Shown here piece after piece: positions 56,758 to 64,000 of a stretch of DNA of 64,000 nucleotides. Within the stretch, counting starts at the first letter, position 1. Every line of letters starts with the position of its first letter. A program made the translations under genes and the position numbers. The notes beneath the pieces were generated by a model. That model made no database searches. It was not told the origin of the DNA and was given only the letters and a program-made list of their open reading frames with translations. The DNA lies in the NCBI RefSeq assembly GCF_000340885.1, contig NC_020291.1, forward strand, positions 5,641,001-5,705,000, read 5' to 3'. This DNA comes from Clostridium saccharoperbutylacetonicum N1-4(HMT) (lineage in GTDB: Bacteria > Bacillota > Clostridia > Clostridiales > Clostridiaceae).

Positions 56758-58305
56758 TTATTCTTGCAAAGCTGGTTCCGCTTTATACTTTTTCTTATCT
56801 GTAATAAGGAATACTAAAATTAGTGCTATAACTGCTGCAACAGCAGCTCCAGCTAATGCATATTCAATTCCTTCAATATACGACTGCCTATAAATTAGTT
56901 GAGTAATTGTATATGTTACTACATTATTTGAATCACTTTGTGAATATCCATTCTGCATATATAAGGCTTGGAGCTGACTGATAATAGAACTTGTAGTTGT
57001 ATTAAAGGATGTTACCTGCTCAGATAACCTTGCATAATTTAAATCACATTTGCTTTGTATCATATTTGTCATAATTGTTACGCCTAATGATCCTGCAATT
57101 TGCTTAATTGTATTGTTTATTGAAGAACCTTGTCCTGCTAATTTATAAGAAACAGCATTAAGTCCTGCAGTTGTTATAGGCATAAAAGAAAGCCCAAGTC
57201 CTATTCCACGAATAATCATCACTAACTGTATATAAAACTTACTTGTATCTATATTTATAAATGCTAATTTATATGAACTTAGAATTAACAAACATAAACC
57301 AATAACACATGGAATTTTAGCTCCAATCTTATCAAAGAGCTTACCACTAATAGGCATTACAAATGCTTGTGCTATTGCTGGTATAAATAAAATTTCCCCT
57401 GTCTCCATTGCTGAGTACCCTCTTATATTCTCTAAAAACAATGGCATTACATACATTCCTCCCATGAAGGCAAACATCAATATTGATTGTATTATTTGAC
57501 TTATGGTAAAAGTGAAATTATTCAATACGCGCAATTCCATTAACGGATTCTCAATACTTAATTCATTAATAATAAATAATATAAAACAAAATAAACTGAG
57601 TATTATTAAAATAGGATTTTTTATATCTTCAAAATTTAAGTTTGTTCCTTCTCCCAAAACATATAATAAACTTACTATTGCTAGTGTTGAAGTTATCAAT
57701 CCAATATAATCAAATTTTGAAGCCACATTTGTCTCATCATTTTCAAGCAAAATTATAGCTAGAAGTGTGCCCAATATTCCTATTGGCACATTTATATAAA
57801 ATATTATTCTCCAATCTAATTTTTCTATGATATATCCACCAAGAGTTGGTCCTATTGCTGGAGCTGATAATGCTGCAATCCCCCAAATTCCAATAGCAGT
57901 ACCACGCTCATTTTTAGGAATTCTTTGCATCATCATAGTCATGCTAATAGGCATTATCATTCCACCACCTATTGCCTGTATAATTCGGAAGAATATCATA
58001 GTTCCATTGCTCCAAGAAATCCCACATAGAAATGATCCAATTGTAAAAGTTGCAATAGCAAAAATAAACATTTTTTTCGTTCCAGCAACGTCACTAAGAT
58101 ATCCTGTAACAGGAACTATAGCACCTAAAGTAAGAGTATATGCTGTTAATACCCATTTAACATCATCTAGTGAAGCCCCAAAGACTGACATTATTTTGGG
58201 AATTGCAATATTAACAATACTACTATCTAATGCAGACATAAAAGATCCAATTACAAGTACAAATAGCATTGACCATTTTGATGAAGTACTCATATTCTTC
58301 TTCAT
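56758..58305 (-). CDS. DHA2 family MFS multidrug transporter (EmrB/QacA type)
   Basis: A 515-residue major facilitator with about 14 helices. LDSSIVNIAIPKIM near 22 (motif D1), GYLSDVAGTKKMF near 68 (motif A) and the antiporter-type PAIGPTLGGYIIEKLDWRIIFYINVPIG near 150 (motif C and following) place it with drug:H+ antiporters of the EmrB/QacA group. A GGAGGG site precedes the ATG at 58305, 15 bases after the adaptor stop codon. Substrate unknown. Confidence 0.92.
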   Translation of the reverse strand: MKKNMSTSSKWSMLFVLVIGSFMSALDSSIVNIAIPKIMSVFGASLDDVKWVLTAYTLTLGAIVPVTGYLSDVAGTKKMFIFAIATFTIGSFLCGISWSNGTMIFFRIIQAIGGGMIMPISMTMMMQRIPKNERGTAIGIWGIAALSAPAIGPTLGGYIIEKLDWRIIFYINVPIGILGTLLAIILLENDETNVASKFDYIGLITSTLAIVSLLYVLGEGTNLNFEDIKNPILIILSLFCFILFIINELSIENPLMELRVLNNFTFTISQIIQSILMFAFMGGMYVMPLFLENIRGYSAMETGEILFIPAIAQAFVMPISGKLFDKIGAKIPCVIGLCLLILSSYKLAFINIDTSKFYIQLVMIIRGIGLGLSFMPITTAGLNAVSYKLAGQGSSINNTIKQIAGSLGVTIMTNMIQSKCDLNYARLSEQVTSFNTTTSSIISQLQALYMQNGYSQSDSNNVVTYTITQLIYRQSYIEGIEYALAGAAVAAVIALILVFLITDKKKYKAEPALQE

Positions 58306-58319
58306 TTCTTTGCCCTCCA

Positions 58320-58973
58320 CTATTTTATATGAATTTTAATAACTGCATTTGTTCCTGGTAAAAACTGATCATTAATTTTATCAAATTCAATTTTAACAGG
58401 TATTTTTTGCACAACTTTTGTAAATGTACCTCCTGTTGAGGTTGGAAGAATTGAAAAAGTTGAATTTGAAGCTTTTCCTACATACTTTACTTTCCCTGTG
58501 AAAACTTTCCCATCAATTTGATCTACTTTTATGTCAACACTTTGTCCTTGTTTCACTTTTCCAAGCTTAGTTTCCTCTATATTTGCAGTAATATATAATT
58601 TATTAGGATCAACAATCATAGCCACAGATTGACCTGCTGCCTCAATTTCTCCGACATTTCCAACCTTTTTGAGTATAATTCCACTAATTGGTGCTCTTAT
58701 TACAGATTGATCAATATTAGCATCTGGTAAGCTCCCCATATCCTGTCTACCAATTATTTGATCTTGTTTTACACTTTCTCCTTCCTCAACATTAAATTCA
58801 AGAAGCTTTCCTGAAATCTGAGGACTTACCTTAATGAGATCTCCTGTGATCTTTGCATCTTCTGTTGAAACAAAGTGATTACTATCATACCAATAATAGA
58901 ACCCAACACTTACAAGTGCTCCAATCATAACTGTAAATACAATCCCCATTAACATTTTACGTTTTCTATTCAT
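58320..58973 (-). CDS. Short membrane-anchored adaptor of the MFS pump
   Basis: A 217-residue membrane fusion protein with one N-terminal helix (about 8-28), then the lipoyl halves (VSPQISGKLLEFNVEEGESVKQDQIIGRQ and IRAPISGIILKKVGNVGEIEA) with only a short insert, then the barrel (ANIEETKLGKVKQGQSVDIKV). It parallels the protein at 54521 almost motif for motif (GRQ, VEET/IEET, TKVxQxIP near the end), so the two are paralogues. AAGGGAG precedes the ATG at 58973. Confidence 0.87.
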   Translation of the reverse strand: MNRKRKMLMGIVFTVMIGALVSVGFYYWYDSNHFVSTEDAKITGDLIKVSPQISGKLLEFNVEEGESVKQDQIIGRQDMGSLPDANIDQSVIRAPISGIILKKVGNVGEIEAAGQSVAMIVDPNKLYITANIEETKLGKVKQGQSVDIKVDQIDGKVFTGKVKYVGKASNSTFSILPTSTGGTFTKVVQKIPVKIEFDKINDQFLPGTNAVIKIHIK

Positions 58974-59020
58974 ATTATTTTCTCCCTTCATTCATGTCGT
59001 TTTTCATACCCAGCTTTACA

Positions 59021-60010
59021 CTATCCTTCACTTATTCCTATTTCAGCAAACATTCCAGGTTTTAGAAGTGGATCTTTATCGTCAAACTTAATCTTCACAA
59101 GGATATTCTTATTTTTTGAATCTATTGTAGAATCTATTACTGATACCTTTCCTTTGAACTCTTTTCCTTGTATTTCTGAAACCTTAATTACGACTTCCTG
59201 ATCAACATATACTTTATTGATATATGTTGATGGAATATAAGCATTTATGCTAATAGTATCCAAATTAACAATTGTAAGTAGTGGTGCACCTGCTGAAGCT
59301 AATTCACCAGAATTAATATTCCTTGAAGTTACAATTCCTGAAATCGGAGATATAATTTTCTCATTCTGTAACTGAACCTGAGCTGTATTTAACGCTGCTT
59401 CTGCACTTTTCACTTGTGCTTCTGCTACTGCTATAGTTTCATCTGTTTCTCCTTTGTTTAGCATATCTAGAGCTGCCTGGGCAGATTTTACTGTTGATTC
59501 TGCTGATACATAAGCTGTCTCACTTTGCTCAAGTTGAGATTTAGGAATTTCACCAGCTTCATAAAGACTTTTATTTCTTTCATTATTAACTTTAGTATTT
59601 TCATAATTTGCTTTAGCTGCATAAAGAGCTGCTGTAGCTTGCTCTATTTGTTCAGGCCTTGACCCACTTTTTATTTTGTTTAAACTTGCTTGCGCCGCAT
59701 CGACACCTGCTTGAGCTTGCGCTACTTGAGCCTGAAGATCCTTTGAATCTAAAGTAATTATATAATCACCTTTGTTTACAGTTGAACCAACATCTATATC
59801 TAAATTTGCAATTCTTGCATTAATTTTTGATGTTATGACTACACTTTCATCTGCTTGTACCTTACCAGATATACAATAGTTAATCTTATTATCCTGAACA
59901 CTAACAGTTTCATCTGTATTAATATTCTCATCTTTATTATTTGAACATCCAAATAATGTAGCATTAGTTAATAGTAAAATAATCATTATCCACAATACAT
60001 TCTTCTTCAT
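59021..60010 (-). CDS. Lipoprotein adaptor of the MFS pump operon
   Basis: A 329-residue lipoprotein with lipobox-like TLFGC near 18-22. Lipoyl half SKINARIANLDIDVGSTVNKGD near 62 is followed by an Ala/Gln/Lys coiled-coil hairpin (about 85-210), the second half KIISPISGIVTSRNINSGE near 217 and a barrel. It is the first gene of the minus-strand operon and is a counterpart of the lipoprotein at 55218. The ribosome site is AAGGGAG. Confidence 0.88.
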   Translation of the reverse strand: MKKNVLWIMIILLLTNATLFGCSNNKDENINTDETVSVQDNKINYCISGKVQADESVVITSKINARIANLDIDVGSTVNKGDYIITLDSKDLQAQVAQAQAGVDAAQASLNKIKSGSRPEQIEQATAALYAAKANYENTKVNNERNKSLYEAGEIPKSQLEQSETAYVSAESTVKSAQAALDMLNKGETDETIAVAEAQVKSAEAALNTAQVQLQNEKIISPISGIVTSRNINSGELASAGAPLLTIVNLDTISINAYIPSTYINKVYVDQEVVIKVSEIQGKEFKGKVSVIDSTIDSKNKNILVKIKFDDKDPLLKPGMFAEIGISEG

Positions 60011-60109
60011 AAGACTTTACTCCCTTAATTAAATTAATAATTTGTATTTCTAAATTTCCCTCATTATTTTGAAAACACAGTCCAAGGCTTTTGAATTTCT
60101 TCATTCTAT

Positions 60110-60138
60110 ATATTAATTTCTTTAGCCTTCTTATTCAA
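60110..60138 (-). promoter_or_regulatory. Predicted promoter of the MFS efflux operon
   Basis: TTGAAT (60133-60138), 17-base spacer, TAATAT (60110-60115) on the minus strand. Predicted start near 60103, giving a leader of about 90 bases. Confidence 0.55.
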
Positions 60139-60145
60139 TACACAA

Positions 60146-60160
60146 TGATAATCATTATCG
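60146..60160. promoter_or_regulatory. Fur-box-like palindrome
   Basis: TGATAATCATTATCG matches the 7-1-7 Fur consensus TGATAATnATTATCA at 14 of 15 positions. It lies seven bases upstream of the efflux -35 box and between the divergent TetR and efflux genes. Site match seen; binding by a Fur-family protein is inference. Confidence 0.6.
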
Positions 60161-60303
60161 TTAGTTATCCTACAATCCATACTCTATTTGTTTGATAACA
60201 TACAATTTTATGCATATTAATTGCTACTATTAGGATATTATTGTATATTGGTATTAATGGAAATTTCTTCACTACACGTTTAAGAAAAGGTCTGAGGTGA
60301 CTT

Positions 60304-60879
60304 ATGAATAAAAAAACTGATTTACGAATATTAAAAACACGTGAAAATATAAGAACTTCTTTTATAAATTTATTATTGGTTAAAAATTTTAAAGACATCA
60401 CTGTTCAAAACATCATAGATGAAGCATTAATAGGCAGGTCAACTTTTTATGATCATTATTATGATAAATATGATTTACTTGAACACCTTGTAAATGAAAT
60501 TCTAAATGAATTTAATTTATTCATTAAAGATAGGTTTAATCTAAATTCCCATGAGGATTTTATAAACTTTTTTTCAAGCGTTTTGGAATACTATTCTAAA
60601 AAACGGAATGTATTTTTGGCATTGCTTAACGTTCATACTGAAGCTATTGATTTATATAATAGCTTACAAAATATCCTAAAGGAAGGTTGTTCTTATTATT
60701 GGGATAATATGAATATCGACACAAAATTTACTCTTCCTAAAGAATACTTTTGCAGGATATATGCCTCAACTGCAATGATTTCACTTCAATGGTACATGGA
60801 AAATAATGAAGATTGTAGTCCCCAATACCTTATGGAGACTTTTGGTGCTTTAAAACTTCTAGTATCTGGATTACTTTAA
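60304..60879 (+). CDS. TetR family regulator of the MFS efflux operon
   Basis: A 191-residue regulator of the DhaS-like/TetR type. The helix-turn-helix near 8-55 reads RILKTRENIRTSFINLLLVK, then FKDITVQNIIDEALIGRSTFYDHYYDKYDLL. The C-terminal domain is helical with a TetR_C-like ending. GAGGTG precedes the ATG. Divergent from the MFS operon, whose 293-base control region also contains the Fur-box-like site. Confidence 0.87.
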   Translation: MNKKTDLRILKTRENIRTSFINLLLVKNFKDITVQNIIDEALIGRSTFYDHYYDKYDLLEHLVNEILNEFNLFIKDRFNLNSHEDFINFFSSVLEYYSKKRNVFLALLNVHTEAIDLYNSLQNILKEGCSYYWDNMNIDTKFTLPKEYFCRIYASTAMISLQWYMENNEDCSPQYLMETFGALKLLVSGLL

Positions 60880-60929
60880 GTTTAGCAATTTCTAATTTAC
60901 AAATATTAAACATAAATTTATAAAATATA

Positions 60930-60981
60930 AAACCATGTAAGTAATATGAATTTATCAATTCACGTTACCTACATGGTTTTA
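60930..60981. terminator. Bidirectional terminator
   Basis: AAACCATGTA(A)GTAA pairs with TTAC(C)TACATGGTTT between the convergent TetR and cyclophilin genes, followed by TTATT on the plus strand and TTATATTTTA on the minus strand. Confidence 0.8.
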
Positions 60982-61047
60982 TTAATATCTTTATAAAATA
61001 ATATCCTAATCTAAATCCACATAATTTTCATTAATTACTATCTTAAG

Positions 61048-61725
61048 TTATTTTTTCTTTGGCTCACTATATTGCACGCCTCTTGTGTCTACAGTAATTG
61101 ATGTAATAACTACATCTTCTTTAGGTGCATCAGCTGAATTAGTTGATACATTTTGTATTTTATCTACTACATCCAAGCCTGAAATCACTTTACCAAAAGC
61201 TGCATACTCACCATCAAGATTTGCTGCATCTCCTGACATTATAAAAAATTGGCTTCCAGCACTATTAGGATCACTAGTCCTTGCCATTGAAAGGACTCCT
61301 TTTGTATGTTTTAAACTGTTTGCAAATCCATTAGAAGTAAATTCGCCTTCAATTGAGTATCCAGGTCCCCCAGTTCCGTCACCCTTCGGATCTCCACCTT
61401 GAATCATAAAATTCTTTATCACTCTATGAAATTTTAAATTGTTATAAAAATTCTTATTAGCTAGATCTATAAAATTATTAACTGTATTTGGAGCAATCTC
61501 AGGATATAATTCTGCTTTAATAACACCATATCCATTTACTGTTATAGTTGCTATTGGCAAATTTTTATTTTCTTCTATAGAACTTTTCTCACTAGTTTCA
61601 CTAGCTTTTGATTCAGTATTAGACTTTTCTTTCGCAATGGACACATTATTTCCACAACCCATTAACATAAATAAGCTTGTTAATATTGTTATGAAAAATA
61701 AACTTAAATATCTTTTTGTTTTCAT
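61048..61725 (-). CDS. Cyclophilin-type peptidyl-prolyl isomerase, lipoprotein
   Basis: A 225-residue exported cyclophilin. A signal peptide ends in the lipobox LFMLMGC near 18-24, followed by a Ser/Glu/Lys linker to about 55. The isomerase domain shows FHRVIKNFMIQGGDPKGDGTGG near 100, SMARTSDPNSAGSQFFIM near 145 and FGKVISGLDVVDKI near 180. The catalytic Arg, Phe and Gln equivalents are present. It should act on the outer face of the membrane in folding secreted proteins. GGTGG lies before the ATG. Confidence 0.92.
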   Translation of the reverse strand: MKTKRYLSLFFITILTSLFMLMGCGNNVSIAKEKSNTESKASETSEKSSIEENKNLPIATITVNGYGVIKAELYPEIAPNTVNNFIDLANKNFYNNLKFHRVIKNFMIQGGDPKGDGTGGPGYSIEGEFTSNGFANSLKHTKGVLSMARTSDPNSAGSQFFIMSGDAANLDGEYAAFGKVISGLDVVDKIQNVSTNSADAPKEDVVITSITVDTRGVQYSEPKKK

Positions 61726-61871
61726 ACTTTTTCCACCTTATTTATTTTTTAATTTCTCAAGATCATCTTAGTTTTTCATTACTATATAATATCAGAAATC
61801 TCTTCAACCGTCTAATTTAATTAAAATTATCTATTTAAATATAAAATTACCATTAATAATTATATCCTTTA

Positions 61872-61904
61872 AAATAATTTTTATTTATCAAATAAAAATT
61901 ATTT
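61872..61904. promoter_or_regulatory. Perfect 15 bp AT-only inverted repeat
   Basis: AAATAATTTTTATTT and its complement flank three bases in the 372-base gap between the cyclophilin and receptor genes. Composition is entirely A/T in the arms, so chance is possible. No other gene or RNA is seen in the gap except the promoter listed next. Confidence 0.5.
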
Positions 61905-61954
61905 ATATAAATATCCATAGCCTATTTTAGAAGTATAAGCTTAACTTGCAAGTC

Positions 61955-61981
61955 TAAAGATAAAACTTTCTTATTCGATTA
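61955..61981 (+). promoter_or_regulatory. Sigma-D-like promoter of the chemotaxis receptor
   Basis: TAAA (61955-61958), 15 bases, TTCGATTA (61974-61981) agrees with the motility sigma factor pattern TAAA-N15-GCCGATAT at the central CGAT. It lies about 117 bases before the receptor start. Confidence 0.5.
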
Positions 61982-62097
61982 TAGTATGGTATAACCAATT
62001 ATTCTATTCTTATAATTAATTACCATATTTTCTTAGAACATATGGCTAAAATACACATTCATAAGTAATTATTGTATATGAGAGGAGCTAATAATAA

Positions 62098-63825
62098 ATG
62101 TTAAAAAATCTAAAAATTTTTCATAAAGTAACACTTTTATCTGTGATACTTTTAATTTTCACCTGTATTGTTGGATTTACAGGTTATTCCTTCACTAAAA
62201 ATTCTAATGAAAATTTATCAACAATGTATAATAGCGATATGAAAGCTATAAATATACTTGATGATATTAGAATTCAGGCAAGAACCTGTCAATATGATTT
62301 AGTTAACCTTATTATGTACAAAGGTGATACTGACAATCAAGCTGCCTATTTAAAAGAAATGAATGAAAAAATTGATGGCATAACAAATGCTATAGCCAAA
62401 TATAAAGCTTTGGATTTAACTGATGATGAAAAAGATGATATAAACAAACTTGAAAGCAATCTGCCTCAATATAAAAGTCTATGTTATAAAATAAAAGATA
62501 TGGCTTATTCTGAAAATATAAAAACTCAAGAAATAACTAGTTTTATGGCTGAAAATAAAGACCTTCTAGATGTTTTTCGTAGTAGCGCTAATGCACTTTT
62601 AAAATCTAATATTCAAAACGCTGACGATATATATACAAAAACACAAAGTGCTAATGCTCAATCTATAAAAACACTTTCAATTATTATTATACTATCAATA
62701 ATTCTAGGAATAATAATTACTTATCTGATAGTAAAACCAATTACTTCTGCACTAAGTATAGCAACAAATTATCTTGGAATACTTGCAACTGGTGATTTTA
62801 CCAGCAATATTTCACCAAAATTATTGAATGTTAAAGATGAAATTGGACAAATGCTAAGAGCCGTTGACAAGATGCAAAAATCCATCAAAGAATTGTTAAG
62901 CTCAGTAATTAATGAATCCTCAAATATTGTAAATATGATTGGTACTACTAATAGTAATATAGAAAGATTATCAAATGAAATGCAAGATGTCTCATCAACT
63001 ACTGAAGAGCTTTCTGCAGGAATGCAGGAAACCGCTGCTTCAACTGAAAAAATGAATTCTGTTTCAACAGAAATACAGGCTACTGTCAAAATAATTGCTA
63101 CAAAGGCAACTGAAAGCTCAAATGTATCAACAGATATAAGTAATAGAGCTAATAAGGTAAAAACAGATGCTATTTCTTCTCAAAAGAGTGCAGATGAAAT
63201 CTATGCTTCAACTAATAAAAATTTAAGAGAAGCTATAGAACAATCTAAAGCTGTTGAACAAATTAGAACGTTATCTAATTCTATATTAGAAATTACTTCA
63301 CAAACAAATCTACTTGCACTTAACGCATCAATTGAGGCTGCAAGAGCTGGTGAAGCTGGAAAAGGCTTTGCAGTTGTAGCTGCCGAAATAGGAAAGCTTG
63401 CTGAAGATTCTGAAAGTGTTGTAAATGAAATACAAAATGTAACCCAAACAGTATTAACTTCTGTAGAAAATCTTGCTGCTAGTTCTAATGAACTATTAGA
63501 ATTTGTTGATAAAAGTGTTAAACAAGATTATAGTTCTATGGTCAAAACAGGTGAAACATATAACAAAGATGCTGAAAATATTTATAGTTTATCTAATGAT
63601 TTTAGTACTGCAACTACACAGATAAGTAAGTTAATGCAAAATATTGCAGCTTCTCTTGAAGGCATAAATATGGCTACAAATGAAGGAGCTGAAGGAACTA
63701 TTAGTATAGCTGAGAAAACTACTACTGTAGTAGAAATGATTTCAGATATCACAAAGCAAACTAATTCAATGAAGGAAAGTATTAATACTTTATCCTTATT
63801 AGTATCTAAATTTAAGATTTCTTAA
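62098..63825 (+). CDS. Methyl-accepting chemotaxis protein
   Basis: A 575-residue receptor. The first membrane helix is at about 10-30, then a four-helix-bundle sensor (30-190), a second helix (about 190-212), a HAMP region with [16 protein letters not shown], and a long signalling coiled coil. The highly conserved tip reads [34 protein letters not shown] near 400-433. Signal unknown; the sensor region is not a Cache or PAS domain. GAGAGGAG precedes the ATG, after a sigma-D-like promoter, so it probably belongs to the motility regulon. Confidence 0.94.
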   Translation: MLKNLKIFHKVTLLSVILLIFTCIVGFTGYSFTKNSNENLSTMYNSDMKAINILDDIRIQARTCQYDLVNLIMYKGDTDNQAAYLKEMNEKIDGITNAIAKYKALDLTDDEKDDINKLESNLPQYKSLCYKIKDMAYSENIKTQEITSFMAENKDLLDVFRSSANALLKSNIQNADDIYTKTQSANAQSIKTLSIIIILSIILGIIITYLIVKPITSALSIATNYLGILATGDFTSNISPKLLNVKDEIGQMLRAVDKMQKSIKELLSSVINESSNIVNMIGTTNSNIERLSNEMQDVSSTTEELSAGMQETAASTEKMNSVSTEIQATVKIIATKATESSNVSTDISNRANKVKTDAISSQKSADEIYASTNKNLREAIEQSKAVEQIRTLSNSILEITSQTNLLALNASIEAARAGEAGKGFAVVAAEIGKLAEDSESVVNEIQNVTQTVLTSVENLAASSNELLEFVDKSVKQDYSSMVKTGETYNKDAENIYSLSNDFSTATTQISKLMQNIAASLEGINMATNEGAEGTISIAEKTTTVVEMISDITKQTNSMKESINTLSLLVSKFKIS

Positions 63826-63847
63826 GTATTTTTTACAATTTATCTTT

Positions 63848-63908
63848 GAGTATATCAACCAAGTATTTTTAACCAAATGAGCTTAGTTGATATACTCTTT
63901 TAATTTTT
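63848..63908 (+). terminator. Terminator after the chemotaxis receptor gene
   Basis: GAGTATATCAAC pairs with GTTGATATACTC, followed by TTTTAATTTTT on the plus strand, 22 bases past the stop. Confidence 0.88.
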
Positions 63909-64000
63909 ATTGTGCAAGAGTTTCCACTTCTCTATATTTAACTAAATCTGTATATAATTCACCAAGATACGGATTTCTTCTTGTCTTAACTATTTTCCAA
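63907..64000 (-). CDS. 3' end of a minus-strand gene (partial)
   Basis: An open frame enters from beyond the window and ends at a TAA at 63907. The visible 30 residues begin WKIVKTRRNPYLGELYTD and end with a charged stretch. No family can be assigned from this piece. It converges on the receptor gene and shares its terminator region. Confidence 0.55.
   Translation of the reverse strand, partial: WKIVKTRRNPYLGELYTDLVKYREVETLAQ

Noticed and set aside
57827..58339. 170-residue reading frame antisense to the MFS gene
   Set aside because: It mirrors membrane helices of a well-supported gene on the other strand, with no ribosome site.

Overview
The window is AT-rich, low-GC DNA with strong Shine-Dalgarno sites. 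Its gene content (CggR-controlled glycolytic cluster, SpoVR/YhbH/PrkA sporulation trio, VanW protein, Cys T-box ahead of cysK-cysE) fits a spore-forming Clostridium sensu stricto chromosome. The species call is inference. No rRNA, tRNA, CRISPR array or prophage was seen.

Bases 1-14527 (minus strand) hold the lower-glycolysis cluster in transcription order: rpoN (sigma-54), cggR, gap, pgk, tpiA, gpmI, eno, a PrsW-type membrane protease and secG. A promoter with two GGGACAC repeats 20 bp apart lies ahead of cggR. Between gpmI and eno, accessory DNA has entered: a group IIC intron directly behind the gpmI terminator, a small protein-kinase-like gene, and a tandem array of GCAGC hairpins interrupted by a palindromic repeat element.

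Bases 14867-39976 are mostly housekeeping genes: degV and trmL, a VanW/G5 wall protein, a GH25 muramidase, an amidohydrolase, an ABC-F ATPase, a TetR regulator, a class V aminotransferase, a PPi-type phosphofructokinase, mntP with a Fur-family regulator, ddl, nth, plsC, cysE and cysK under a T-box, a YgiQ radical SAM protein, a lipid kinase and pssA. Scattered among them are copies of a 314-434 bp repeat (TA-flanked, terminal inverted repeats, nested helices with compensatory changes between copies). I regard this repeat as the most interesting unexplained item.

Bases 40044-49282 carry the prkA-yhbH-spoVR operon, an EAL/HDOD signalling protein, two tiny genes, and an IS607-type element whose recombinase gene is decayed while TnpB is intact.

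Bases 49383-60879 form a multidrug-efflux region with two facing operons. One has a heterodimeric ABC exporter and the other a DHA2-type MFS pump. Each also encodes a short membrane-anchored adaptor and a lipoprotein adaptor, with its own TetR regulator. The window closes with a secreted cyclophilin, a chemotaxis receptor behind a sigma-D-like promoter, and the 3' end of a minus-strand gene.
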